Shown here one piece after another: positions 1 to 8,968 of a stretch of DNA of 64,000 nt (positions are counted from its first letter, which is position 1; every line of letters begins with the position of its first letter). Origin of the DNA: CBDFLD01 sp965249005 (GTDB lineage: Bacteria > Acidobacteriota > UBA6911); assembly GCA_965249005.1 (NCBI GenBank), contig CBDFLD010000022.1, forward strand, positions 62,001-126,000, given 5' to 3'. Position numbers and translations under genes: made by a program. The notes beneath the pieces were generated by a model that saw only the letters and a program-made list of their open reading frames with translations, was not told where the DNA came from and did no database searches.

Positions 1-90
1 TCGGCCGGTACACTGACCAACGACCCCCAGACGGCTGGGCGACTATCCCGTCTTGTGCTCAACCCGTTCGGCGGTGTGTGGGGCTTGTAG
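1..90 (+). CDS. C-terminal tail of an unidentified upstream gene (partial)
   Basis: An open frame enters from the left edge and ends at TAG 88-90, 24 bases before the next start. The 29 visible residues are too few to assign a family. It is listed only because the frame is uninterrupted and well placed ahead of a same-strand gene. Confidence 0.3.
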   Translation, partial: SAGTLTNDPQTAGRLSRLVLNPFGGVWGL

Positions 91-113
91 CGGGAACCCT
101 CAGGTGATGGCTT

Positions 114-1112
114 ATGTCGCTGCGCGATGCTCTTGACAAGATCCGTTCTTCGTCCGATCCTCGGATTGAGGAAGCGGTCAAGTTCCGCATGGTCGCACCG
201 ATTCTGGAGGGCCTTGGGTGGGATCCCGCCGGTCCCGAGGTCCGCTACGAGTACCCGGTGGGTAGCGGACGGGTCGATTTCGCGTTGGGGGAACCCGGCA
301 AGATCGCGACGTTTATCGAAGCCAAGGCGTCACGGGTGGATCTGGCTCTCCATGTCGACCAGGTTGTCAGGTATGCGTTCCATGAGGGTGTAGCCATCTG
401 TGTGCTGACCAACGGATTGGAGTGGTGGCTGTATCTGCCGATGGAACGTGTCCAGTTCGAGCAACGCCGGTTCGCGGTCCTGCGGATCAAAGAAGACCCC
501 GTAGAGGAACTCCACGACGACCTCAACAGGTTCCTGAACAGGGAGAACCTGCTGAACGGCGAAGCCCATGAGGCGGCCAGGCGACAGTTCATACTCGACA
601 AAGCAATACCGAGAGTCTGGCGGGACATGCTGAGCGGCCCTGACGACGCGTTGGTGGAGTTGGTCAGAAACCGAGTCCACGAACAAGAAGACCTGCTACC
701 TACCGTCGAGGAAGTGGATCGACAACACATATTCGTTCCACCTGCCGCGCCGACCGGACCGGTCACCCCTCGTCGCCGACCTGATCGTCCGAGACCTCCC
801 GGCGGCCCCAACCCTGCGAGAAGACCTGTCGGGTTCCAACTCTGGGGTGAGTCCTACCCGGTCAGGTCAGGGAACGAAATACTTCTAGGGGTAGCCGAGT
901 GTCTCTACAGAACCCATCGCGATAGCTTCGAGGGCCGGATACTGACCCTCAGCTGGGCGTCTCGTGACGGTAAAGACAGGTGGAAGGAAATCGGAACGAC
1001 CGGGATCTATTTGCACGTCAATTTCAAAGTCGTCGAACTCATGAAACGCTCAAAGAACCTGCTCGAGCTATTCGGACACCCTCCTTCGGAACTCGAAGTC
1101 GTCTACGACTGA
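114..1112 (+). CDS. Restriction-type nuclease (HsdR N-terminal-like, PD-(D/E)xK fold)
   Basis: A 332-residue protein whose first ~160 residues resemble the type I restriction enzyme R-subunit N-terminal domain found in stand-alone proteins. An early Glu (E19/E20) lies ahead of a GLGWD segment, and D55 with E69-A-K71 (VDFAL, then FIEAKA) forms the D-ExK metal-binding motif expected of this nuclease fold. A Pro/Arg-rich linker at about residues 205-240 leads to a C-terminal domain I do not recognise. No helicase or methylase partner lies beside it, so it may be a solitary defence or repair nuclease. The start at 114 is the first ATG; an upstream GTG is possible. Confidence 0.72.
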   Translation: MSLRDALDKIRSSSDPRIEEAVKFRMVAPILEGLGWDPAGPEVRYEYPVGSGRVDFALGEPGKIATFIEAKASRVDLALHVDQVVRYAFHEGVAICVLTNGLEWWLYLPMERVQFEQRRFAVLRIKEDPVEELHDDLNRFLNRENLLNGEAHEAARRQFILDKAIPRVWRDMLSGPDDALVELVRNRVHEQEDLLPTVEEVDRQHIFVPPAAPTGPVTPRRRPDRPRPPGGPNPARRPVGFQLWGESYPVRSGNEILLGVAECLYRTHRDSFEGRILTLSWASRDGKDRWKEIGTTGIYLHVNFKVVELMKRSKNLLELFGHPPSELEVVYD

Positions 1113-1824
1113 ACCTGAATCCACCGATTCATGTTCCGAAAACCAATCCTGACCAGGGCGATCTCCGGAATCCACCACTCACAGGAAGTTGCTCCTCTTC
1201 ACAGGAAGTGCCTCCCAGATCAATAGCTATCGCCGCAGATCAGGAGGCATTTCCACCATATCTCCATGTCCGCTGCGCGCTCCCCATCGGTGGATTCAGG
1301 CTGAACCAGGGACATCCCCAGCCACGAGAACGCCGCACGGTTCAGGACCTCCAGGACGAGACCCCATCACAGCTCCCCCACCCGGCTAACTGATGGTACG
1401 AATCGTGGGACCGATCCCCGGGCCCTCGGCATCTGCCCAGGTCAGTCCGTATCGGGCAACGGAGGGTACAACCGCTGCGTGGGACTCCGGCTCCGCTGGT
1501 CCGTCGGAGAACGTGGTAGAGGCAATGGCCTGTTATCTCTACTAACCGCGGTGCTGGCGGTGTGGGGACACGGCCCACTGGGTGGGAGTGAGTGGGATCC
1601 GAACCGGGCGGCATCCCATCGGGTCGGTAGCGCAGATGACTGCCGCTCTCGCCTGGTGCTACGGCGGGAAGGGGTGCCGGTGGGCGGCGGAACACGAATG
1701 CGGACCGTCTGCTCTGGTAGGCGACCGGGGCCATCGCTTGACGAACAGGCCAACCGTTGGCGGTGTGGGATTGTTGGTCGTCGCCGGCGGTATCCTTGTG
1801 GTGGGATATGAGGTGGTGGTTGGG
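1113..1824. other. Gene-poor stretch upstream of the ABC exporter
   Basis: About 700 bases with no convincing gene. Open frames exist on both strands but have no recognisable protein signature. A short direct repeat (CACAGGAAGT twice near 1181-1210) is visible. The in-frame extension upstream of the ABC ATPase (from 1582) lacks ABC-family similarity and is treated as non-coding. Confidence 0.5.
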
Positions 1825-2712
1825 TTGTTGGCGCTCGAAGAACTGAGCAAGCGTTACGGCGAGGTTGTGGCTCTCGATGGGTGTGATCTGACGGTCCGGG
1901 CCGGTCGTATGGTCGGGTTTTTGGGGCCTAATGGGGCGGGTAAGACCAGCGCGATGCGAGCGATCTTCGGTCTGTTGCGCCTTGATGGGGGCACGGTGAC
2001 TTGGAACGGACGGCCGATTGGGGCGGACGTACGACGCCGTTTCGGTTACATGCCGGAAATGCGCGGGCTGTACCCCCGGATGAAGGTCCGCATCCAACTC
2101 ATCTACCTGGGACGCCTCTACGGTCTTGACAGGAAGCGAGCGGCGGAGGCTGCCGACCGCTGCCTCGGGCAGATCGGTCTTGAGGGCCGAGCCGGATCCA
2201 GGGTGGAAGAGCTATCCCACGGTAACCAGCAGAGGGTTCAGCTGGCCGCGGCTCTGGTCCACGATCCCGAGCTTCTGGTTCTTGACGAGCCGTTCAGCGG
2301 TCTGGACCCTCTGGGTGTGGAGGACATGGCTCGGATCCTGGGGCAACGATCCCGGTCGGGAGTGGCGGTCCTGTTCTCGAGTCATCAACTGGATCTGGTG
2401 GAGGATCTCTGCGACGACGTAGCGATCATCAACCGGGGACGGGTAGTCCTAGCCGGTGACGTCAAGTCACTGAGAGACCGGGCGCGGTACCGCCGCTTGG
2501 AACTGGACACGGACAGCCCAGCCGGTTTCCTTCACCGTATAGCGGGTGCTGAACTCCTGCGCTCAAGGGGTACCCGCCACACTGTGCTGGTGCCCGCGGA
2601 GGCGAACGTTCACGATCTCTTCGGCCTGGTACCCGAAGGGACCCGGATCAGGGAGTTCTCCTACGGACCCCCGACCCTGTCCGACCTCTTCAAAGAGGCC
2701 GTCGGACCATGA
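1825..2712 (+). CDS. ABC transporter ATP-binding protein (NatA/DrrA-like exporter ATPase)
   Basis: ATPase subunit of an ABC-2 type exporter, about 295 residues. Walker A (GPNGAGKTS) starts near residue 34. The signature-like LSHGNQQR, Walker B LLVLDEP with the D-loop, and the H-loop SSHQ follow in normal order. The ~90-residue C-terminal extension is typical of NatA/YhaQ-type subunits. I chose TTG 1825 because a GAGGTGG Shine-Dalgarno at 1810-1816 sits 8 bases upstream; GTG 1801 is the alternative. It overlaps the permease by ATGA, so the two are translationally coupled. Substrate cannot be told; sodium or drug export is usual. Confidence 0.9.
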   Translation: MLALEELSKRYGEVVALDGCDLTVRAGRMVGFLGPNGAGKTSAMRAIFGLLRLDGGTVTWNGRPIGADVRRRFGYMPEMRGLYPRMKVRIQLIYLGRLYGLDRKRAAEAADRCLGQIGLEGRAGSRVEELSHGNQQRVQLAAALVHDPELLVLDEPFSGLDPLGVEDMARILGQRSRSGVAVLFSSHQLDLVEDLCDDVAIINRGRVVLAGDVKSLRDRARYRRLELDTDSPAGFLHRIAGAELLRSRGTRHTVLVPAEANVHDLFGLVPEGTRIREFSYGPPTLSDLFKEAVGP

Positions 2713-3911
2713 AGGCCATCCGCGTGATCGGCCTTGTAACGGTCCGGGAGCTGCGCGAGCGGGGCCTGAGCAAGTCGTACCTGCTCAGCTGGTTGATCCT
2801 GGCTGTGCTGATCGGGGCCGGATTGGCCTTGCCCGGCCTGTTGGGCGCTGGCGCCGACGGACCCACCTACCGGGTAGGGGTCGTGGAGCCCGACAGTGCG
2901 ACGATCGTAGAGGCGGCGCGTTCTGTGCTGGCGGACTCGGACCGGCCGGGCATCATCGAAACGTCGTCGTTTACCGACCACCAGGACGCGAACCGCGCTC
3001 TCCTCGATGAGCAGATCGACGCGGTTCTGGTCGGCGACCGACAGCTCGTACTCGGCGAGTCGGCGAGCCCGCAGTTGGAGCGGCTGCTCCAGCAGGGTGC
3101 GCTTGTGGTCCGTGTGGAGGAGATGACAGCATCCGGCGAAGTGTCGGAACGGGTCGTCGAGCGGCTGTCCGGCCAGGTTCTCGAAGTTTCCCTCGCTGTC
3201 CCGCAGTCCGACGAGGACTCCGAAATCCGGCAGTTCCTGATCGGGCAGGCGGCTCTCGGCCTCTTGTTCATGGCCATCATGGTGACCGGATCCTGGGTCT
3301 TGTTGGGTGTTACCGAGGAGAAGACCAGCCGGGTGGTGGAGGTGCTGCTCGGCGCGGTCCGTCCCTGGCACCTGCTCACGGGCAAGATCGTTGGGGTGGG
3401 CATCCTCGGGCTCCTGCAGTTCGGTGTCGTCGCCGGCGGGCTGGTACTGGGAATCCGGCTCGTCTTCGGCGCCGATCTGATCCAAGAAGTAGACGCCGGA
3501 CTGCTGGCCACCCTCCTGGTCTGGTTCGTTCTCGGATACGCGATCTACGCGGTCGCGTACGCGGCGGTCGGCGCCGTAACCTCCCGACCCGAAGACGCGC
3601 AAAACGCCGCCTTCCCAATGACGATGATCGCCCTCGTCGGCTACCTGGTCGGCATCCTCTACGTAGGCAACCACCCCGACGCGATCCTTACCGTGGTGCT
3701 CTCCCTCCTACCGATGACCGCCCCCTTCGTGATACCAGTCCGTGCCGTGTCCGACTCGATAACCCTCTGGGAACAAGCAGCATCTGCAATGATCACGATC
3801 GGGTTCGGCTGGTGGCTGATAGGGGCCGCAGGCCGCGTCTACGCAGGAGGCGTATTGAAGTACCAGCGCCGCGTGAAACTCAGAGAAGCCTTCCGCTCAG
3901 CAGAATTCTGA
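2709..3911 (+). CDS. ABC-2 type transporter permease (NatB-like)
   Basis: A 400-residue membrane partner of the preceding ATPase, starting inside its stop codon (ATGA). One hydrophobic segment at about residues 24-44 is followed by a ~150-residue acidic extracytoplasmic domain. A cluster of five or six membrane spans lies at residues ~180-385, with the EEKTSRVVEVLL motif between the first two. This layout fits the ABC2_membrane_3/NatB family. Together the two genes make a complete exporter with no other component needed. Nothing in the flanks shows what is exported. Confidence 0.9.
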   Translation: MKAIRVIGLVTVRELRERGLSKSYLLSWLILAVLIGAGLALPGLLGAGADGPTYRVGVVEPDSATIVEAARSVLADSDRPGIIETSSFTDHQDANRALLDEQIDAVLVGDRQLVLGESASPQLERLLQQGALVVRVEEMTASGEVSERVVERLSGQVLEVSLAVPQSDEDSEIRQFLIGQAALGLLFMAIMVTGSWVLLGVTEEKTSRVVEVLLGAVRPWHLLTGKIVGVGILGLLQFGVVAGGLVLGIRLVFGADLIQEVDAGLLATLLVWFVLGYAIYAVAYAAVGAVTSRPEDAQNAAFPMTMIALVGYLVGILYVGNHPDAILTVVLSLLPMTAPFVIPVRAVSDSITLWEQAASAMITIGFGWWLIGAAGRVYAGGVLKYQRRVKLREAFRSAEF

Positions 3912-4472
3912 ACAAGTGGCAAGCGGCCCCGGTTTTCGGCGTTCCACCCGATGTTGCGGCCATCAGCCCTGACCCGGGTCACGGCGTGGACAGCTCCCCC
4001 CGCCGCCCTGCTACGCCCCTGCGACCCCTCGGAGGGTCTACGGGGTCGCCTGGCCGGTTCGCAAGCGTGCTCACGTAGTCGGTGCGGATCAGTACGTTCA
4101 GGCTGTTGATGACCGTCGTCTGGTTCGCGTCGATCGCGAACGAGCCGTGCTCGGCCATCACAGCGATCCAACCGATTCCCTCTCTGAATCGACGAAGCTG
4201 CGCCGCGGAGGACGGAGAGGTCGTACATATTCGAAGTCACGAAGACGCTTGGCGGTCGGTTCTTCATTGGCACTTCGATCAGCAAGGGACGCCCTACGGG
4301 CACAATAGGGTCTCGCCGCCGCCGGAGGCTTCTTGGTTGAGCTTGCTCGACTGAACGCCGGCGTTCCGACGGAAACAGCAGCCAGTGTGGGGCTAATCGA
4401 GGGCTCCCGTCGGCGGTCTGTCGCACCGTCTCGGTACCCTCAGGGACACCGGGCGCCCGAAAGGGAAGAAAC
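3912..4472. other. Gene-poor stretch with a possible degenerate minus-strand ORF
   Basis: No intact gene is supported. On the minus strand two overlapping frames look protein-like when joined. One (about 4265-4185) contains FVTSNMYDLSVLRGAA, and the other (about 4190-4050) contains MAEHGSFAIDANQTTVINSL. They would form one continuous domain if a single frameshift near 4187 were removed. I recognise no family, so this may be a decayed gene or chance. Confidence 0.3.
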
Positions 4473-4646
4473 ATGGCCACCAGTGTGCTGTTCCGCATCG
4501 ACCAAAACGGACAAATCCAAGTAGTAGACGGCGGCCCCACCCCCGATGTGATCATCGACGCCGACGGACAGATACACGCCAACACCGGGGTCTTCACCTA
4601 CGCCGGAGAAGACCCAGACGGGGAGCTATGGCGCTGGCTGTCATGA
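4473..4646 (+). CDS. Small hypothetical protein (57 aa)
   Basis: ATG 4473 follows an AGGGAAG ribosome-binding site at 4462-4468. The 57-residue acidic product has two short similar segments (IDQNGQIQ and IDADGQIH), like a pair of beta-strand repeats, and ends WRWLS. Its stop overlaps the next start as ATGA. No family is recognised. The coupling to two further tiny genes resembles phage or plasmid accessory cassettes. Confidence 0.5.
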   Translation: MATSVLFRIDQNGQIQVVDGGPTPDVIIDADGQIHANTGVFTYAGEDPDGELWRWLS

Positions 4647-4744
4647 CACCCCCTACGGTCTGGGACCCTTGCCCACCATGCGACGAACCGCACACCTACG
4701 ACATTGACCTAGCAGCGACACGCCGAAAACGCGGGAAACAGTGA
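4643..4744 (+). CDS. Very small CPPC-containing protein (33 aa)
   Basis: Starts in an ATGA overlap with the preceding small gene and ends at TGA 4742. The product carries a CPPC motif near its N-terminus and a basic tail (RRKRGKQ). A CxxC pair in so small a protein suggests metal or thiol binding, but this is inference. ATG 4628 is an alternative in-frame start. Confidence 0.4.
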   Translation: MTPPTVWDPCPPCDEPHTYDIDLAATRRKRGKQ

Positions 4745-4768
4745 CCTCCCAACCCGTCGGTGGTAACC

Positions 4769-4954
4769 ATGCCCACTAACACCACCTGGCCACCCCGCAC
4801 CCTCAACGACATCCTCGCCGCTATCGCCTGCCGATGCAACGAGCCTGGCTGCCCAGCCACCCAGCTATGCGGATGGTGCGGACAACACGACCCCCACGGA
4901 CGAGTATGCGCAACCTCCGATACCACAAGCAGGGGAACCGTCCTGAGTGGGTAA
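4769..4954 (+). CDS. Small cysteine-rich protein (61 aa)
   Basis: Between residues ~20 and 50 there are six cysteines with a CGWC pair and flanking His residues, a spacing compatible with a small zinc ribbon. Third member of a same-strand run of tiny genes. A GTG at 4760 could extend it by three residues. Function unknown. Confidence 0.42.
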   Translation: MPTNTTWPPRTLNDILAAIACRCNEPGCPATQLCGWCGQHDPHGRVCATSDTTSRGTVLSG

Positions 4955-4993
4955 CCGACGCCGCTCTCGAGCGGTTCGCTGTGCTCGGCGGCG

Positions 4994-5329
4994 GTGGACG
5001 ACCCGAGCGGGCTACTCATACAGGAATACCACACCTGCGCACAGCCCAGGGTCAACGAAGCCGCCACTTGGACGAACGAGGTCGTGCCGCGGTGGAACGA
5101 CGACGAGCAGGGGGACCTAGCCGAAGCCGTCGCCGGGTACGGGATCACAGACCAGTACGCAGCGGAGCTGGTTGAGGAGTTCGACGCGTACTACCGGACC
5201 CAGGCGGAGGTCGAGGAACTGCCCGAAGGTCTCACCAGAGTCCAGGAGCTGCAGGCGGTGGTCGAGCAATGGGGCGGCACCCGGTACATCGACAACGCCC
5301 TAGCCGTCCTCTCCGACCGGCAGGCCTAG
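4994..5329 (+). CDS. Hypothetical acidic protein (111 aa)
   Basis: Rich in Glu, Asp, Gln and Ala and predicted mostly helical, with no membrane segment or signal peptide. The frame has good GC-rich codon bias and ends at TAG 5327. The GTG start has only a weak ribosome-binding site. No homologous family is recognised. It closes the run of small genes before a strong hairpin. Confidence 0.5.
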   Translation: MDDPSGLLIQEYHTCAQPRVNEAATWTNEVVPRWNDDEQGDLAEAVAGYGITDQYAAELVEEFDAYYRTQAEVEELPEGLTRVQELQAVVEQWGGTRYIDNALAVLSDRQA

Positions 5330-5427
5330 GAGCGGGAGGTTCGGGAGCAGGAACGACGGGAGCGGGGGCGGGCGGGATCGTATACGACTTCTGACAGCCC
5401 CAGTAGAGCCGACTACCCCAGAAAAGG

Positions 5428-5450
5428 ACCCGGCCCCAAATGGGCCGGGT
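5428..5450 (+). terminator. GC-rich hairpin, probable terminator
   Basis: ACCCGGCCC pairs perfectly over 9 bp with GGGCCGGGT across a 5-base loop. It stands about 100 bases after the small-gene run and ahead of the IS30 gene. No T-tract follows, so intrinsic termination is plausible but unproven. A second hairpin (CTTGACGC / GCGTCAAG, 5463-5482) lies just beyond. Confidence 0.5.
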
Positions 5451-5745
5451 GGGTTATCGCCTCTTGACGCAGGAGCGTCAAGGTCGAAGCGCTTGCCAGC
5501 GAACCTAACACGGGTTAGGTCCGGAGGCAAGGAGTTGGACACCGACAACAGCACTCCCCCCAGACCCGCACCGGAGACCCCCAACACCCAGCCTCTCGTT
5601 TCCGGCGGAAACACCCCAAAACCCATCATCGCACCGCTAACCAACGCAACCCGGGGTAACCGTAGTAAATGGGACTGTGGCCTCAGAGGGTCAACGCAAC
5701 ACCTAGGTCTGGAAATGCCAGTCGGGATGGGTAGGAGGTGTTGTG

Positions 5746-6900
5746 ATGGGCCGTCATATGAATACTGTGGAACAGACAGAGATTTGGGATCGGTATGAGG
5801 CTGGTCAGACTTTCACGGAGATAGCGGCGTCGGTTGGGCGGCCGTTGAGTACGGTGCGGGACTATGTGGCCCGTCACCGGTTCCGGCGGCTTGGGGGGCC
5901 GCCTGCTTGGTCTTCGGCGCGGATGTCGCTGATGGACCGAGAAGAGATATCTCGGGGGCTGGTAGTGGGTGAGTCGTTGCGGTCGATAGCGGGGCGGCTT
6001 GACCGTGCGCCGTCGACGATCTGTCGTGAGGTGAACGCCAACGGTGGGCGGGGTGCGTATCGGGCTGTTGACGCTGAGGATCGAGTCCGTGAACGAGCGA
6101 AACGCCCCAAGGTGCCCAAACTCGTGGCTAACAGCGGGCTGCGGACCCTCGTGGAGAGCAAACTGGCAGCAAGGTGGTCACCCGAGCAGATCTCGGGGTG
6201 GCTTCGTAGCGAGTACCCGACTGACCCGTCGATGTGGGTATGCCACGAGACGATCTACCGGTCTCTGTACGCCAATCATCATGGTGTGCTCCGCAAAGAA
6301 CTGTGGCGATGCCTCCGCACCCGTCGTGCTGCTCGAACACCACGGACAGGGCATCGTCGAGGAAGAGGCCAGGGTGTGATCAGGGATCCTGTGTTGATCT
6401 CAGCCCGACCCGGCGTAGTTGAAACCCGTGAGGAGGCTGGGCATTGGGAAGGAGACCTACTGGTGGGGAACCGAGTAACCGCTGTGGCTACCCTGGTGGA
6501 GCGCAAGACCCGGTACCTGATATTGGCTGCCCTCCCAGGGCGCCGCACCGCTGAGGCACTGAACAACGCGATAGCCGCCCAGCTCGGAGCGTTCCCGCCT
6601 GCTCTGCGTAGAACGTTGACGTGGGATCAGGGCAAGGAGATCGCCGGCCATAAGACCCTCCGGGAGAAGACCGGTATCGAAGTCTACCTCTGCGACCCCT
6701 ACAGTCCCTGGCAGCGCGGAACCAACGAGAACACCAACGGGCTGCTCCGCCAGTATTTCCCCAAGTCAACCAACTTCTACAAGCTCGACCAGAGAGCGTA
6801 CGACCAGGTAGCAGCAGAACTCAACAACCGGCCACGCCGGATCCTCGGCTGGCAAACACCCCACCAAGCATTAACAGCCGTTACAAAACAGACGTCTTGA
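5746..6900 (+). CDS. IS30 family transposase
   Basis: A 384-residue DDE transposase. The N-terminal half has two helix-turn-helix regions, one being the IS30-type segment with APSTICREVN. The catalytic core follows: first Asp in HWEGDLLVG, second Asp in TWDQGKE, and Glu in RGTNENTNGLLR with the adjacent QYFPK typical of IS30. Length matches an intact enzyme. ATG 5746 is chosen; GTG 5743 adds one residue. I could not identify convincing terminal inverted repeats, so element limits are left open. Codon use matches the left-hand piece of the window. Confidence 0.93.
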   Translation: MGRHMNTVEQTEIWDRYEAGQTFTEIAASVGRPLSTVRDYVARHRFRRLGGPPAWSSARMSLMDREEISRGLVVGESLRSIAGRLDRAPSTICREVNANGGRGAYRAVDAEDRVRERAKRPKVPKLVANSGLRTLVESKLAARWSPEQISGWLRSEYPTDPSMWVCHETIYRSLYANHHGVLRKELWRCLRTRRAARTPRTGHRRGRGQGVIRDPVLISARPGVVETREEAGHWEGDLLVGNRVTAVATLVERKTRYLILAALPGRRTAEALNNAIAAQLGAFPPALRRTLTWDQGKEIAGHKTLREKTGIEVYLCDPYSPWQRGTNENTNGLLRQYFPKSTNFYKLDQRAYDQVAAELNNRPRRILGWQTPHQALTAVTKQTS

Positions 6901-7195
6901 ACACTCCGAATGCCCACGACGTTGGTCATTGAGACGACCCACGACCACAAGGAGCCTCTACGGAGACATTACGACGAAACACTCCTCTAAACCTCATACG
7001 GCTGAGACAACGGGGACTGACACGCTGCTTCACTACCCCAGCTCTAAGCTACAAGACAGCCATCCGTTGCGTTCACCGATTGAGACCACCGTCCATATTC
7101 TACGGTTACCCCAGGTAGGCCGCGTTCTGCGAAACCGACGGAACGCGTTCCGCAGAACAACGCGATCCAGATCCGCGCAACTGCCCTACGTGCGA
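6901..7195. other. Non-coding stretch after the IS30 gene
   Basis: No gene seen. It contains a hairpin-forming segment: GTTCTGCG (7124-7131) pairs with CGCAGAAC (7151-7158), and the palindrome GGAACGCGTTCC (7140-7151) lies between them. This could be an IS end structure or a terminator. Confidence 0.4.
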
Positions 7196-7405
7196 GCCGA
7201 TGGCTGCTCCACCTCTTCAGGACGACGGTGGGAAAGCCCGCTGACCTGTGGATTTGCAATCAGCCAACGCTCCAAGCGACCGAAGTCGGTCACAAAGCGG
7301 ATGTTGGCGATCAGTGAAATCCACTCATAGTGGAGGGTGCCCTGTTCTTTTGGGGGCCGCTGCGAGGATGTGGTTGGCGCGGTGGTGCGCTTACTAGGCG
7401 TCTCA
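7196..7405 (-). pseudogene. Small damaged ORF immediately downstream of the OLD nuclease
   Basis: A GTG overlaps the OLD stop codon (GTGA) and opens a frame beginning with basic, Pro-rich residues. After a C5A4 run near 7362-7370 the protein-like frame moves by one register. It then reads KEQGTLHYEWISLIANIRF and onward to TAG at 7196. The joined product would be about 65-70 residues. No family is recognised. The shift is at a homopolymer, so sequencing error is as likely as true decay. Confidence 0.35.
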
Positions 7406-8525
7406 CGAGGGCAGAAGCTTGTTGAGCGCTGTGAAGGCCTTCGCGAACCGTTCGAGGGCAGAGTCCGGGATTGGGAGCGTCCTGGGATTCTCCGTGAGAT
7501 AGCGGGCGGGCCGGTAGTGGTTGAAGGTTGCGCCGTCCGGCAGGGGATTGTCTTTGAGGTATTCTTTCAGTCGGACGGTGATTCGCTGGCTTTTTTGCGG
7601 CAGGTCGCCCGGTTGGATCGGACGTACCGAACTCGGCGTTGACCAGACCCAGGTAGAAGTCGGGGTCGAACAGGTCCTCAATGTCGGCTTCGTCTGCCTC
7701 GGCGAAGTCGGCGAAGGTTAGAACCTTGTTCCTTTTCAAGAGTTTCCGCTTGTAGAGATTTTCGATTGTCTGCTGGTCCTTCAGCTGGTAGTCGATGAGC
7801 GTTGCTACGTTCATCTTGGACTGCGCCCCGATCAGAGCAACGAATGTCGGCACCTTGTCGGACCCACCGACGGGTGTGATAGTCCAGTTCTGGTTCAGTC
7901 CCTCTCTTCTGGCGGCGTGAAGTGATTCGGAGGCGGCTTTGATGTAGAGCAGATCCGACACTCCTTCCACGACGAGCGAGTTCGGCCCGATAAACAGGGA
8001 CTGATGGATCTCATACCCCAATGCCCCCTGTAAGGGGAATAGGCTGTCACGGGTAGCCTTGAGCACGTCTGAAAGCACTTTTGTGCCCTCTTGGTCGGCG
8101 CTGAGATGCTCCGAACCGTCTTCGATGCTGAGATCTTGGACGATGCGGACCCGACCGAACCGTGATGGGTCGACCATGAACGGAGAGTGGGTCGTGTACA
8201 TCACCTGGTGGTGCGGAACCAGCTCTTTCTCGAAGTATCTGAGCAAGTCTGCCTGCGCCTTCGCGTGGAGCGACAACCCCGGCTCGTCTAGGAGGAGGAT
8301 GAGATTCTCGCCGTTGCTGCGCAACTCCGAGTACCAGGCGAGAAAAGAGAAGAACCACACGAACCCCCGAGATCGCGAGCCCAGCGCCGTGCTCACCATG
8401 TGCTTGGTGTCCTGTACCCTGCCCCAGATGTTTGTGCCCGACGTCATACCTGCTGGATCCCCGGACTGGGCCTGTCGCACGTCGCCAGTCACGATCCTGT
8501 CCGGCGGCATTCCTCCGGAGTCCAA
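7403..8525 (-). pseudogene. OLD-family ATP-dependent nuclease, 5'-truncated and frameshifted
   Basis: Only the C-terminal part of an AAA-ATPase/TOPRIM (OLD) protein is present. Visible are a SRGFVWFFSF segment, Walker B LILLLDEPG with the following SLHAKAQ, the sensor-like TTHSPFMVD, and a TOPRIM region (LVVEGVSD, then VATLIDYQ). The N-terminal ATPase half with Walker A is missing because the gene stops at the junction near 8,525. Near 7,615 the frame shifts: family-like sequence continues as DLPQKSQRITVRLKEYL in the next register and ends ALNKLLPS at TGA 7403. OLD proteins serve in phage defence or DNA repair; this copy should be inactive if the sequence is correct. Confidence 0.8.
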
Positions 8526-8966
8526 TGTGTAATTGCCGGTTCGGGCCCGACGGATCTAGAGCTCCAAATGAAACAATTGGTCAAACCGGAAGTGAGGGCC
8601 AAGGCACGAGACGTGGGGCCTCAGACGGTACCTACGGTATTGAAGCTGGTCGGCTTGGGGCCGGACGAGATGGGCTCAGAAGAATGCTACCGGCGCCTGC
8701 GGAATATCTCTCCGATACGCCACGTAGGCCGAGACGCGCCCCCGGTCTTCATGCAGTATGCTGGGCCGGAAGGGGTCCGCGACCCCAACGATCCCCGACT
8801 CCAATGGAGTGTCCATTCTCCTATCTCCGGGCTCTTGCTGGTGCAAAAGCTGAAAGACCTCGACGTTCCCTACGAGCTTTTCATGGTCGAAGATCTCAAC
8901 CGGCGGCGTGATGAATTGCTGGAGCGACAGATCGCGTTTCTGAAGAGACACAACGGGATGCCCTAG
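8526..8966 (+). pseudogene. C-terminal part of an alpha/beta-hydrolase (esterase/lipase)
   Basis: Family-like sequence begins abruptly at about 8,526-8,529 (VIAGSGPTDL, matching the GPTDL segment of BD-FAE/acetyl-esterase-like hydrolases). It continues through SPIRHVGRDAPPVF and HSPISG, where the acid and His of the triad normally lie. The oxyanion and GxSxG-containing N-terminal half is absent. The open frame extends left to 8400, but that part is antisense to the OLD gene and unlike an esterase. It ends 2 bases before the SGNH gene and has right-hand-piece character. Confidence 0.65.
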
Positions 8967-8968
8967 AC

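Noticed and set aside
1580..1660. tRNA-like GGATCCGAACC string on the plus strand
   Set aside because: The flanking bases do not form a T-stem or acceptor stem, so no tRNA can be folded.
1582..1824. Upstream extension of the ABC ATPase frame to ATG 1582
   Set aside because: The 81 extra residues lack ABC similarity, and a good Shine-Dalgarno lies before TTG 1825.
8400..8525. N-terminal extension of the esterase frame
   Set aside because: This part is antisense to conserved OLD nuclease coding sequence; esterase similarity begins only at the junction.
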